64,000 nucleotides of DNA. Source: Herpetosiphon llansteffanensis. GTDB lineage: Bacteria; Chloroflexota; Chloroflexia; Chloroflexales; Herpetosiphonaceae. How positions within the stretch are numbered: position 1 is the first letter of the stretch; each line of letters begins with the position of its first letter. The stretch lies in contig NZ_PUBZ01000103.1 of NCBI RefSeq assembly GCF_003205875.1, positions 1 to 64,000 on the forward strand. The letters run 5' to 3'. Shown here one piece after another: positions 7,462 to 15,964 of this stretch. The position numbers and the translations under genes were made by a program. Below the pieces are notes generated by a model, which did not search any database, was not told the origin of the DNA, and saw only the letters and a program-made list of their open reading frames with translations.

Positions 7462-8726
7462 TAGGGTGTTCCTGGAGCAGGAATCGGCGCGGTCAATAGC
7501 TCCGCATCGGCCCATTCATTATTTTTAGTATGCTCAATCAGCGTATCCCATTGAGCTTCAGTGTAGCCTGCATTCACATAGGCATCCTTCAAGCCATCCA
7601 TATTGCCATTGAAATAGGCATCGGCAACCACATCTTCGCCAACCAAGCTCGATAAAGAACTGACAAATTCGTAATTACCTTGGTAGTTCCCACGGCTGGG
7701 TAAGCCAAGATTATCGGTTGTGCTGCGGGTAAAGTATTCAGTCACGCCTTCGTTTAATGGCTGGCTGACATGAATCATGGCTTCATCGGAATATTTATGC
7801 ACCCCTTCGTGAATCATCGTGCCAGGGTTGCCTTTATCTTGATGAATCCAAACCCGACCCTCGCTATCGACAAAGCCATTGATCGCATCGCGTTTGCCCG
7901 ATTCCCAAACATCTTTGCCATAATGATTAATCCCGGCAATATCCCAATTGGTATCATCGACTACGCCAACGCGGCCTGTAATTTGGCGATTATCGGCGAC
8001 TGCATCGCTAACATACGAGCCAAGATGATCACGAATTGCCGTGTCTGCATCAGGAGCGCTAGTATGGGCAACAGTGCCGCTATGGTTCATGCCAAGGCTA
8101 ACCACGAGATTGAGATAGTTATCGGTGCCCAATTCTTTGTGCAATTCAGCCATCAAAGCCGAATCCGACCAAATTTCTTTAAGCTGCTCAGGCGTGGCAT
8201 TGGCAATAATATCCTTGATTGCATTCGCATCGTAGCCCATTCCGCCCATGGCATCACGCATTTGATCTTTAACATTGTCGCTGCCACTGTTATTGGTGCC
8301 AAACGCAGCATCGAAAACATTTTGGACTTGGCCAAAGACGGCTCCCATGCCACCGATTTCGGGGGTTGGATTCGCACCGCTGCCCCCACCAGCACCGCCA
8401 GCATTTTCCTCTTGCGTACCACCGCGATCAAAGCTAACGAGCTTTGAAGCCTCTTCTTCTGCTTGACGGAAGGTTTGCGAAATTTGGCTGGTGAGGGTAC
8501 TGGCGCTGGTCAAGGCCGTTTGCAACCGCTTGAGGGTTGGGAAAATCGCATCGTCCATTTCCGCGAAAAAGGCAACTGCCGCATCGCCTTGCCATGTGTT
8601 GCGCAAGTGTTGGTAGGTTTGGCGCACCATCGCTTCCATTTGGGTTTGCTGATCGTGCAGTTTTTGAAACTGCGTCGCCACTTGGCCAAGTCGTTCGTAC
8701 TCACATTGCACGACATCTGCTGCCAT
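7461..8726 (-). CDS. WXG100 fused to zincin metallopeptidase domain (effector 1)
   Basis: 421 residues. The WXG100 domain (residues 1-100) has the W-x-G in NTWQGDA. A Gly-rich linker near residues 105-125 leads to a C-terminal domain with GTMIHEGVHKYSD near residue 310: HEGVH is a complete HExxH zinc site, and a downstream LNEGVTEYFTR supplies a candidate third ligand or conserved Glu. This predicts a secreted zinc peptidase or toxin carried by the type VII signal module. ATG at 8726 behind AAGGAG; promoter at 8929-8958. The next gene overlaps its stop by one base. Substrate unknown. Confidence 0.85.
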   Translation of the reverse strand: MAADVVQCEYERLGQVATQFQKLHDQQTQMEAMVRQTYQHLRNTWQGDAAVAFFAEMDDAIFPTLKRLQTALTSASTLTSQISQTFRQAEEEASKLVSFDRGGTQEENAGGAGGGSGANPTPEIGGMGAVFGQVQNVFDAAFGTNNSGSDNVKDQMRDAMGGMGYDANAIKDIIANATPEQLKEIWSDSALMAELHKELGTDNYLNLVVSLGMNHSGTVAHTSAPDADTAIRDHLGSYVSDAVADNRQITGRVGVVDDTNWDIAGINHYGKDVWESGKRDAINGFVDSEGRVWIHQDKGNPGTMIHEGVHKYSDEAMIHVSQPLNEGVTEYFTRSTTDNLGLPSRGNYQGNYEFVSSLSSLVGEDVVADAYFNGNMDGLKDAYVNAGYTEAQWDTLIEHTKNNEWADAELLTAPIPAPGTP

Positions 8727-8928
8727 ACTGGCTCCTTGTGCTGCTCACAGGAACACCATGAGCGTAAAATAGCGGGCTTACCAGCATAATCAAACGAGTA
8801 AGCCAACCTACTCCTATGAATACAGATTGGTCGTAGCAAGCATGAAGAGCGATGAAAGCAAAATGACAGGCAATGATTATACTTGAATAGCTAAGTACTA
8901 ATCAGCAACTAGGAGTAATGTCGCATGC

Positions 8929-8958
8929 AGCATAGTCAATGATCTTATGTTTTGTCAA
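8929..8958 (-). promoter_or_regulatory. Promoter of WXG100-zincin 1
   Basis: TTGACA (8958-8953), 18-nt spacer, TATGCT (8934-8929) followed by GCATGCGACAT. The same -10 and downstream bases recur at 11923-11952, so the two zincin cassettes share a promoter type. The leader to the ATG at 8726 is about 195 nt and has no other clear feature. Confidence 0.75.
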
Positions 8959-8984
8959 GAGCTAATTATTGGAGTTGCTAGGTT

Positions 8985-9027
8985 AAAAGAGCAAGGCAAC
9001 CGCAAGGAAGGCCCTTGGGTTGCCTTG
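8985..9027 (-). terminator. Terminator after the WD40 lipoprotein gene
   Basis: CAAGGCAACC (8992-9001) pairs perfectly with GGTTGCCTTG (9018-9027); on the minus strand CTCTTTTAACC follows. It closes the unit 11716 to 9044. Confidence 0.7.
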
Positions 9028-9043
9028 GAATTGATGCTTGAAA

Positions 9044-10141
9044 TTATCGCAGCACGTTCAGTGGAAATAACAACCGCTGCTTTTCAGTCAGGCTTCTCGT
9101 ATCCCAGATAATCACGAATTGCTCTTTACCACCAGAGGCCAATTGGCTGCCATCAGCGTTCCAAGCGAGCGTGGTTACGCGCTCGACGTGGCCGTTGAAG
9201 GTGTGTGTCACTTCGTCGCTGGCAGGATCATACAATTCGATTAAGCCGCTGCTCGTGCCAATCGCCAAAGTATTGGCACTTGGATGAAACGCCAAGCCGG
9301 CAAACTGGTGCTCGTCACTCGTATGGGTAGCAACAATTGCCCACGAATTGGTATCCCAAACCAGCACACTGCCGCCATTTTTATCGCCGCTACTGGCTGC
9401 TAACCATCGTCCATCGTGGCTCCACGCCAATTTGCCTGGCTGATATTTGAGGCTGGATTCTTTGAAGGCCTGCACTTGTTGGCCGCTGACAACCTCCCAA
9501 ACCTGCACAACGCCGCTAAAATCGTTGCTCGCCAGCAATTGGCCATCGGGGCTGAGCGCAATTTCAACAATCGAGCCAGTTTTGGCGGGCGCACCAAAGG
9601 TCGTCGTAGCCTCGCCGGTTGCCAAATTCCAGGCTTGCAACATACTGCCTTTGTTGTAGGCAGCAATCAGGGTTTGCTGATCAGGCGTGATTGCAAGAGC
9701 GCTGACTTCAAAAACGTTGGTTTGGGCATCCAAGTGGCGCGGTTTAGCATTCCACGTAGCCACCTGTTTGCCTGTGCTCGCATCCCACGTCGTAATCGTT
9801 TTACGATCGGTTGAAGCGACGAGTGGAACACCAGGCGCGAAGCCAAGGTAGATTGATTGGTCAGCGAAGGTTTGTTCGTTGGAGTTCGTTGCCAGATTCC
9901 AACGATACACACCATCGTAGCCAACGCCAGCCAAAAGCTTAGCATTCGCCTGAAACTGAAGGGCGACAATATCGCCGCGAAAGTTAACCCCTGGCCCAAC
10001 ATTAATTCCGATTGTTGGCACTGGATTGCCTCCCGATGAGCTACAAGCAGTTAAGAGTGCGCCAACGATAGTTACCAGTAGCAAAGAAATTTGCTTGCAC
10101 CCAACGCGCGAAATTGTCTGCAAGGGGTTAACGTAGCGCAT
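9044..10141 (-). CDS. WD40-repeat lipoprotein
   Basis: 365 residues. Lipoprotein signal peptide with lipobox LLTAC-S near residue 33. The rest is a WD40 beta-propeller: repeated blades with W-D/N pairs such as VYRWNL, ITTWDAS, LQAWNLA, VQVWEVV, VLVWDT and VIIWDT, roughly seven blades. Propellers act as binding platforms. It starts 4 nt after the stop of 10146-10658 (AAGGAAAC upstream of the ATG) and ends at the terminator 8985-9027, so it is the third gene of the WXG100-zincin 2 operon. It might hold or neutralise the effector at the cell surface; that role is speculative. Confidence 0.85.
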   Translation of the reverse strand: MRYVNPLQTISRVGCKQISLLLVTIVGALLTACSSSGGNPVPTIGINVGPGVNFRGDIVALQFQANAKLLAGVGYDGVYRWNLATNSNEQTFADQSIYLGFAPGVPLVASTDRKTITTWDASTGKQVATWNAKPRHLDAQTNVFEVSALAITPDQQTLIAAYNKGSMLQAWNLATGEATTTFGAPAKTGSIVEIALSPDGQLLASNDFSGVVQVWEVVSGQQVQAFKESSLKYQPGKLAWSHDGRWLAASSGDKNGGSVLVWDTNSWAIVATHTSDEHQFAGLAFHPSANTLAIGTSSGLIELYDPASDEVTHTFNGHVERVTTLAWNADGSQLASGGKEQFVIIWDTRSLTEKQRLLFPLNVLR

Positions 10142-10145
10142 GAAC

Positions 10146-10658
10146 CTAGTTTCCTTCTAATACAATCAGCGAACTGACTTCAAACCAAACCCAGCTCTCA
10201 TCATCGCAGATGTGCAGATCGAGGTTTTGGTCTTGATCGTGAACAAGGGTTTGGCGTTGGCTGTTTTTACCCAAATAGCCCAACACATCGTACTCATCTT
10301 GGACTGAGAGCACATAGTAGGGCTGTTCGCGGCTGCCATCGCCAGTCATTAAAATGCCATCCATCACGGTTTTAGCAAAATGGGCCTCGCGCAAGGTATT
10401 ATCCTTATCGCCAAGCTCGTTGTAGGCAATTGCCAAGAGATTATGCAAGCCAGGGCTTAGCAACGCCCCGGGCAACAAACTCCGCAACTGCTTGATGACA
10501 GTTGGGTAATCGCCTTTGCTAAAAGCAGCATTCGCTACTTCGTTGGGCGAAATTTGCGGTGAATAATTACCGCTGGCCATCACCGCCTCGCGCAAAGCCA
10601 TAAAATGCTCGCGATTGGGCTGAGACCAATATTGATAGGCTGCATCGTTCAATGTCAT
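10146..10658 (-). CDS. TPR-like cytoplasmic protein in WXG100-zincin 2 operon
   Basis: 170 residues, no signal peptide. The N-terminal two thirds is helical with a tetratricopeptide-like pair (NAAFSKGDYPTVIKQLRSLL and GLHNLLAIAYNELGDKDNTL), then a beta-rich C-terminus (YYVLSVQDEYDVLGYLG, SWVWFEVSSLIVLEG). It resembles small DUF4919-type proteins in outline, which was not tested. ATG at 10658 behind AAGGACAC; it follows the effector by 23 nt. TPR proteins often bind partners, so a chaperone for the upstream effector (replacing the EspG-like gene of other cassettes) is a fair hypothesis. Confidence 0.7.
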   Translation of the reverse strand: MTLNDAAYQYWSQPNREHFMALREAVMASGNYSPQISPNEVANAAFSKGDYPTVIKQLRSLLPGALLSPGLHNLLAIAYNELGDKDNTLREAHFAKTVMDGILMTGDGSREQPYYVLSVQDEYDVLGYLGKNSQRQTLVHDQDQNLDLHICDDESWVWFEVSSLIVLEGN

Positions 10659-10681
10659 ACAGTGTCCTTGTGATTAATCAG

Positions 10682-11716
10682 TTACTTCGTTTTACCAACC
10701 GGCGTTGGGGTCGGAGTTGCGGTTGGTGGCACTGGTGTTGGGCCAGGAGTTGGCACTGGCACAGGTTGCGGCGTTGGCTTAGGAATATGGCTCTCGAACT
10801 CGGATAAGGTCAAATTATCGCGGTAGCTTTCACCATACTGGCGTGCATCGCTCTCAACTGGCTGGCTTTCGTACTTGGCAAAATCGCTTTCTGGGCTAAT
10901 GTAGTTGGCGAAGTTTTCGTGCCATTCGTTGGCCATAGCTTCAGTCACATCGTTAACTGGCCATTTGGGGCTATCTTGCACGCCAATCGAGCGCAAGAAT
11001 TTATCAAAGGTGCTGGGGTTGGCCAAAATACCCATTTGGCGTTGCACTTCATGGCGCACTTCATGGGCCACAGTGTTCAACACGCGATCTGCATCGCCCA
11101 TGTTGTCAAGGTCGATAAATACCCCTTGATCATTGCGATAGCCAAAGAGATCCAAGCCTGGTGGATCAGCCAAGTCGGAAACGGTGACTGGCACATGTTC
11201 GATGCCATATTCATCACAAATTTTGTTGGAGATGCTTTGCAGCACTGCTGCTTGTTGGTCGGGAGTAAGGGTTGCCCATTTGGCATTGACTGCGGGATCA
11301 AGCCCACCGCTTCCGCCAGCACCAGCATCGAAGCTTGGGCCACCAGCCGAGAAACTGGCCCCATTTTCACCACCAACGCCAGCCGCTGCGCCACCACCAG
11401 CAGCACCGCCATTGCCATCGAATTTCATCAATTTTGAGGCTTCTTCTTCTGCTTGGCGAAAGGTTTGTGAAATTTGGGTGGTGAGGGTGCTGGCACTGGT
11501 CAAGGCAGTTTGCAAACGTTTGAGGGTTGGAAAAATCGCATCGTCCATTTCAGCAAAGAAGGCAACTGCCGCATCGCCTTGCCAGGTGCTGCGCAATTGT
11601 TGGTAGGTTTGGCGCACCATGGCTTCCATTTGGGTTTGTTGATCGTGCAGTTTTTGAAACTGCGTTGCCACCTGTCCGAGCCGTTCGTAATCACTTTGCA
11701 CGAGATCTGCTGCCAT
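10682..11716 (-). CDS. WXG100 fused to zincin metallopeptidase domain (effector 2)
   Basis: 344 residues. WXG100 domain at 1-100 (W-x-G in STWQGDA), closely similar to effector 1 over that part. After a Gly-rich linker, the C-terminal domain carries NTVAHEVRHEVQRQMG near residue 225: HEVRH is a full HExxH motif. A downstream EAMANEWHENFANYI segment may supply the third ligand. The last 40 residues are a Pro/Thr-rich tail (TPTPTPVG), which could span cell wall. ATG at 11716 with AAGGAG; an upstream ATG at 11779 is rejected because the family starts MAAD. First gene of an operon with 10146-10658 and 9044-10141. Confidence 0.85.
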   Translation of the reverse strand: MAADLVQSDYERLGQVATQFQKLHDQQTQMEAMVRQTYQQLRSTWQGDAAVAFFAEMDDAIFPTLKRLQTALTSASTLTTQISQTFRQAEEEASKLMKFDGNGGAAGGGAAAGVGGENGASFSAGGPSFDAGAGGSGGLDPAVNAKWATLTPDQQAAVLQSISNKICDEYGIEHVPVTVSDLADPPGLDLFGYRNDQGVFIDLDNMGDADRVLNTVAHEVRHEVQRQMGILANPSTFDKFLRSIGVQDSPKWPVNDVTEAMANEWHENFANYISPESDFAKYESQPVESDARQYGESYRDNLTLSEFESHIPKPTPQPVPVPTPGPTPVPPTATPTPTPVGKTK

Positions 11717-11922
11717 TTTGGCTCCTTGTGGTCGCCATACCATAGTGGATGGCGTTAAAATAGCGGGTTTGCACTGCAAACCAAAAAAGAGGATTGAACA
11801 CTCCTCCTAAACCAATATTAGTCACCGGAATCAATAAAATAGGAATATGGCGGCATGAGGTTAGCTAGCCCGCCGCCCAACAACAGGGGTACTAATAGCT
11901 GTTTAGGAGCGATGTCGTATGC

Positions 11923-11952
11923 AGCATAGCCAACTAGGATAGGTTTTGTCAA
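11923..11952 (-). promoter_or_regulatory. Promoter of WXG100-zincin 2
   Basis: TTGACA (11952-11947), 18-nt spacer, TATGCT (11928-11923) on the minus strand, then GCATACGACAT as in 8929-8958. The roughly 200-nt leader includes a GGTTTGCA/TGCAAACC palindrome near 11765-11785 but nothing else clear. Confidence 0.75.
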
Positions 11953-12072
11953 GAGGATTGACGAGCTAATTGTGAGGGATTTTTAATTTATTGCCTACCC
12001 CAAACCCTTCAAACAATCAATTATGTCAAACAAAATAGGCTGAATTGGAGCCTCAGGCTGTTTGGGCAACCA

Positions 12073-12567
12073 TTAATTGGTACTGATTGAGAGAAATATA
12101 TCGCCAGCAGGTGTAATAAAAAAGCTCCCGGGGCGGGTTGAGCCAAAGACCGGAATTGCATCGTATATTGGGACGGTCAACTGGAACGCATCGCCATCGA
12201 ACTCAAATGCATCGCGGACTGATTGGGGATACCATGGTTTAAATGTAGATTCTTTCCATTGAGGCTGCCAACTCAATGGCTGGGCTTGACTGCGCAATTG
12301 TTCGAGATCAGTCGCAGCAAAGCTCAAAACGGCTTCAACTTGTATATCGGTGGGGCCTGGCACTGAACGATCCGTCTGAGGGTTGAGGGTTGTCGTTGTC
12401 CACTGCACGCTGGTTGGTTGAACTGGCAAGCTAACAAACGCTGCCAAGCCTTCAATATCCGTCCGCACAGCAGCTGCTGCGATAGGCGTTGGCGTGGCGG
12501 TTTGGCTGGCACAGCCCCATACCATGCAGCCCAAGATCAAACTAGCAATCAAACGCACGCAGCGCAT
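12073..12567 (-). CDS. Lipoprotein of unknown function
   Basis: 164 residues from the ATG at 12567; a TTG at 12579 is a possible alternative and the Shine-Dalgarno is unclear. The signal peptide MRCVRLIASLILGCMVWGC ends in a lipobox (Cys near 19), followed by a Thr/Pro spacer (TATPTPIAA). The mature part is beta-rich (VQWTTTTLNPQTDRSVPGP, FQLTVPIYDAIPVFG) and ends in GDIFLSIS. It lies just upstream of the WXG100-zincin 2 promoter but in a separate unit, convergent with nothing nearby. Not recognised; presumably membrane-anchored outside the cytoplasm. Confidence 0.65.
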   Translation of the reverse strand: MRCVRLIASLILGCMVWGCASQTATPTPIAAAAVRTDIEGLAAFVSLPVQPTSVQWTTTTLNPQTDRSVPGPTDIQVEAVLSFAATDLEQLRSQAQPLSWQPQWKESTFKPWYPQSVRDAFEFDGDAFQLTVPIYDAIPVFGSTRPGSFFITPAGDIFLSISTN

Positions 12568-12701
12568 CCTTTCTATCAACTCTGCAATTAATCATCCGCT
12601 ACGCTACAATAGCCACGCGGGCAAGCATTTGTCAAACAGTATCTCAATAAAGACAGATGTGCTAAAATGGCAGTGTATTTTGGTTATAAGGAGTTTTCAC
12701 G

Positions 12702-12914
12702 ATGAGCGATACCGATCAAGAATGGGTTGAACGTTTAGAAGCAATTCAAGCGCAACTTGGCGAGCTCTATAGCAATATCGAGGAATTACGCGGCATCGTG
12801 CGTGAGGCGGGCCGCAAAAACGATGCCCAAGCCTTCAACGAGCCGCTTGAGCGTTTAGCCCGTTATGGTCGTTTATTCAGCGATATTCATGTCAGCTGGA
12901 CAGCCGCCGATTAA
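12702..12914 (+). CDS. Small helical protein
   Basis: A 70-residue acidic, fully helical protein (EWVERLEAIQAQLGELYSNI, ELRGIVREAGRK) with a likely antiparallel coiled-coil hairpin. ATG at 12702 with AAGGAG 8 nt upstream, so expression is well supported despite the size. Divergent from the lipoprotein at 12073-12567 and convergent with 12968-14155; the terminator at 12918-12959 separates it from the latter. No family recognised. Confidence 0.7.
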   Translation: MSDTDQEWVERLEAIQAQLGELYSNIEELRGIVREAGRKNDAQAFNEPLERLARYGRLFSDIHVSWTAAD

Positions 12915-12917
12915 GCA

Positions 12918-12959
12918 GTAAAAACGCCCCACCGCTGTTGCAGAGTGCGGCGGGGCGTT
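12918..12959 (-). terminator. Shared terminator between convergent genes
   Basis: AACGCCCCACCGC (12923-12935) pairs with GCGGCGGGGCGTT (12947-12959), one bulge. On the minus strand TTTTTAC follows, ending 12968-14155; on the plus strand there is no T-tract, so it is weaker in that direction. Confidence 0.75.
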
Positions 12960-12967
12960 GCTCTCGC

Positions 12968-14155
12968 TTAGGGGTGAATATCAATTCGATAATTAGCTGG
13001 AATGCTACCGTTGCTCACATGAATAAAGTAATCGCCGCTGCCTTCAGGAGCGTGCAATACGCCATGTGCGCCTGGGGCAATCGCATAGACTTGGCCGACA
13101 GGATTGCGATCCTGATCATACAATTTAACATCAATAAAGCTATCATTCAGCATCCCTACGCTGATCGTATGCCCAAGACTCGCTGGAACGCGCAGATAAT
13201 CATTGCGATCATCGCCACTAAGCAGCCCAGTCATTGTTCTTTTATCAAGGCTGGTCGCCAGATCAAGCTCGTCGCCAGCATCACCAGCGCTCTCAGCATC
13301 ATTTTGCGCTTCAAAATCAGCGAAAACGACATAGCCTTCAGTGCCATCGACCCGCAGAAACAAAGGCCCAGCTTGGGTCTCATGCAAAATCCAGCTATAG
13401 GTAAGGATGGGATTGGTTGCACTGGCATTCATAGCCAAGGGTTTTTGGGCTGCATCAAAAAGTTGAATCTGCAAATCGTGGCTGCTTTGGGCCTTGAGCG
13501 TTAGGATACCTGCTGTTGGCGGCATATCAAGCCTAAAATAATCGGTAGTATCAATATCGCCAAGCGTGCCAGCAATCGAAATAGCATAATTAGTAAGCTC
13601 ATGCATCCCTATTTGGCGCACATTAGGCGCAAATGTCAGCGTGGTTGCTTCAGCAAGCTCGGCTCCTGCATCACCAGTTACTGTCCCATCATATTGATCG
13701 GCGGCACTGGCACTTAAGCTAAACAGCGCATTGCCCTGAAACTCCCAAACAACCTGCCCACCTTCGGGCATGCCAAATGTATAAACAAATATTTCGCTGC
13801 GGCCAGGATACACCTTGATTGCTTTTAAGTAGTTGTGATCATGATCATATAAGGTAACAGTCAGATGCTTGGGCGATTGAGGCTCAACGGTAATCGTACT
13901 GGTAACTACGCCACCAATTGGTACATCAAGCCAATAGTAGCGATTTGATTCACTGGCACTGGCATTGATTTGACCAACAAGCGGGGCCGCAGTGTCAAAA
14001 CTACTGTTAGCAGCCAGCGAAGCATCAGCAGGATTGGCGGCGGCAGGAGCCGCCGCTATGGTTGGCGAGTTTGGCTGGCTCGGTGGCATACGTGCGCCAT
14101 CAGCACAAGCAACAAACATACTTAGGCACAGCAGTATGATACTCAACCATCGCAT
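12968..14155 (-). CDS. Lipoprotein with PPC-type domains
   Basis: 395 residues. Signal peptide with lipobox FVAC-A near residue 18, then a Pro/Ala linker. Three similar beta-sandwich domains follow, of the bacterial pre-peptidase C-terminal type: FDTAAPLVGQINASASESNRYYWLDV, AEATTLTF with TTDYFRLDMP, and LDLATSLD with RNDYLRVPA. PPC domains are usually found on secreted proteases and gliding or adhesion proteins; here no catalytic domain is attached. ATG at 14155 with AAAGGAG. It stands alone between the terminator at 12918-12959 and fabI, which lies upstream on the same strand 45 nt away. Confidence 0.8.
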   Translation of the reverse strand: MRWLSIILLCLSMFVACADGARMPPSQPNSPTIAAAPAAANPADASLAANSSFDTAAPLVGQINASASESNRYYWLDVPIGGVVTSTITVEPQSPKHLTVTLYDHDHNYLKAIKVYPGRSEIFVYTFGMPEGGQVVWEFQGNALFSLSASAADQYDGTVTGDAGAELAEATTLTFAPNVRQIGMHELTNYAISIAGTLGDIDTTDYFRLDMPPTAGILTLKAQSSHDLQIQLFDAAQKPLAMNASATNPILTYSWILHETQAGPLFLRVDGTEGYVVFADFEAQNDAESAGDAGDELDLATSLDKRTMTGLLSGDDRNDYLRVPASLGHTISVGMLNDSFIDVKLYDQDRNPVGQVYAIAPGAHGVLHAPEGSGDYFIHVSNGSIPANYRIDIHP

Positions 14156-14200
14156 TGTTGTACTCCTTTACAACAGCGATGATTGAGGACATCGCCGTTC

Positions 14201-14986
14201 CTAGGCTTGGGATTCTTCGCTCATCCCAAGCACATTAAAGCCACCATCAACATAGACCACTTCACCAGTCACGCCGCTGGCGAGATCTGAGCACAACCAC
14301 AAGGCCGTATTACCCACATCTTCAATCGTAATTGCGCGGCGCATCGGGTTGGCATTGGTAAAAGCCTTGTGCAAACGGCGAAAATTGCCAATGCCCGAAG
14401 CAGAAAGCGTGCGAATTGGGCCAGCACTAATTGCATTCACTCGCAAGCCATCGGGGCCAAGGTCGGCGGCTAGATAGCGTACACTTGCTTCAAGCGCAGC
14501 CTTCGCAACGCCCATCACGTTGTAGTTGGCCACAACCTTTTCAGCTCCGTAATAGCTCAGGGTCAAAATATTGGCGTTGGGGTTCAGCAATGGCAAGGCA
14601 GCTTTGGTGAGCGCAACCAACGAAAAAGCGCTAATATCCATCGCCAAGCGCCAGCCATCGCGGCTACTATCGATAAAGCGCCCAGAAAGATCTTCGCGCT
14701 TGGCATAGGCTACGCTATGCACCAAAATATCAAACGAGCCAAACTCAGCCCCAAGCTTCTCAAACAGGGTAGCAATTTGGGCATCGTCGCTCACATCGCA
14801 TTGCTGCACAAAACTCACGCCAAGTTGCTCGGCCAATGGGCGCACGCGGCGCTCCAAACTTTCGCCAGCATACGAAAAAGCCAATTCAGCCCCAGCTTGT
14901 TTGAGGGCTTGAGCAATGCCCCAGGCAATTGAATGATCATTGGCAATACCAACAATTAAGGCTTTTTTCCCTTTGAGCAAATCCAT
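14201..14986 (-). CDS. fabI: Enoyl-[acyl-carrier-protein] reductase (NADH)
   Basis: 261 residues. FabI reduces trans-2-enoyl-ACP to acyl-ACP, the last step of each fatty acid elongation cycle, in the cytoplasm. Seen: the SDR cofactor loop in the FabI form GIANDHSIAWGIAQAL (residues about 13-28), SVAYAKREDLSG in place of NNAG, and the catalytic Tyr/Lys pair in YNVMGVAKAALE, followed by RVNAISAGPIRTLSASGI, which is diagnostic of FabI among SDRs. Length is standard (about 260). ATG at 14986 behind AGGAGA; upstream in-frame codons to 15037 lack a site. Probably monocistronic. Confidence 0.95.
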   Translation of the reverse strand: MDLLKGKKALIVGIANDHSIAWGIAQALKQAGAELAFSYAGESLERRVRPLAEQLGVSFVQQCDVSDDAQIATLFEKLGAEFGSFDILVHSVAYAKREDLSGRFIDSSRDGWRLAMDISAFSLVALTKAALPLLNPNANILTLSYYGAEKVVANYNVMGVAKAALEASVRYLAADLGPDGLRVNAISAGPIRTLSASGIGNFRRLHKAFTNANPMRRAITIEDVGNTALWLCSDLASGVTGEVVYVDGGFNVLGMSEESQA

Positions 14987-15088
14987 TGTGTCTCCTGAAC
15001 TAGCACATTGTTCAGCGGCACACCACCACTGTAACAAATCTCAACGGCAACAATATGACAAAACTTGTCAATCACCCAGCAGGGCTTC

Positions 15089-15847
15089 TTATGGTTCGGA
15101 GCGAGTTGGCTGATTGAGTTGTTGGCAAACCCAATTAAGACTCGCGGCTAAATTTTCATCGCAATAGCGCCATGTATGGCCGCCAGGCCGTTCGCGATAA
15201 ATATGCGGAATATGCTGTTGGCGGAGCGCATGATGAAATGAGCGATTCTCCTCGACTAAAAAATCGTCAAGCCCACAATCAAAATGCATTGCAGGAATGG
15301 GCGCAACCAATTGGTTAAGCATCCGAAAAAGGCTATATTGCTGGCGAATTGGGCTATCGACCGGCCCGAAAATCACCATATTCGAGGGATCATCGATCCA
15401 GCGCGGCGCATCAACCGCGCCACTATGGCTAAACACGGTGCTCCAATGCTGCGAATAGCCCAAGCCTAAGCGCAACGCACCATAGCCACCCATCGAAACG
15501 CCACCGATTGCCCGCCCCTCACGTTGCTTGATTGTCGTATACTGAGCATCAATAAATTGAGGCAACTCGACAGCGAGGAACTCCTCAATCTGCTGGCCAC
15601 CAAGGCCATTGGCATAAAACGAGCGTCCACAATGCGGCATTACCACAATTAAGCGCGTCGCAGCAATATATTGCCGGATATCCGTATAATCCAACCAGCA
15701 CATATAACTATCTGACAACCCGTGGAGCAAGGTAACAACCGGACACGCTGGCCCGTTTGGCGAATGGTCGGGCGGCACAAGCACTGCGATCGGCACAACC
15801 AGATCGAGCATCGTACTGGTGCAAGCAATGACCTCTAATTGATGCAT
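15089..15847 (-). CDS. Alpha/beta-hydrolase esterase (EstA / S-formylglutathione hydrolase-like)
   Basis: 252 residues from the ATG at 15847 (GGAGACGAG about 9 nt upstream); the frame stays open to 15934 so a longer start is possible. It is a tributyrin-esterase-like member of the esterase D family: oxyanion loop LLHGLSDSYMCW, nucleophile elbow GGVSMGGYGAL with the catalytic Ser, acid in FDCGLDDFLVEEN, and His in GGHTWRY. The protein has no signal peptide, so it is likely a cytoplasmic carboxylesterase. Divergent from the PRC-barrel gene at 15965. Confidence 0.85.
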   Translation of the reverse strand: MHQLEVIACTSTMLDLVVPIAVLVPPDHSPNGPACPVVTLLHGLSDSYMCWLDYTDIRQYIAATRLIVVMPHCGRSFYANGLGGQQIEEFLAVELPQFIDAQYTTIKQREGRAIGGVSMGGYGALRLGLGYSQHWSTVFSHSGAVDAPRWIDDPSNMVIFGPVDSPIRQQYSLFRMLNQLVAPIPAMHFDCGLDDFLVEENRSFHHALRQQHIPHIYRERPGGHTWRYCDENLAASLNWVCQQLNQPTRSEP

Positions 15848-15964
15848 GGTGGTTGCTCGTCTCCATCCGAGATGCTGGAACTGAGCCAAGCATACCGCAG
15901 GCTTTAGCGGCTCGTCAACTGCGCAGCGCGTCATTAGCCGCGATTTAGTTATGGAGTTAAGTCA

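Noticed and set aside
7770-8447. Long plus-strand ORF (225 codons) inside the WXG100-zincin 1 gene
   Set aside because: Antisense shadow with an Ile/Ala/Asn-rich composition, no ribosome site, and a clear enzyme motif on the other strand.
8785-8805. Inverted GAGTA/TACTC in the leader of WXG100-zincin 1
   Set aside because: Imperfect and without a U-tract or a counterpart in the sister leader; not enough to call a regulatory hairpin.
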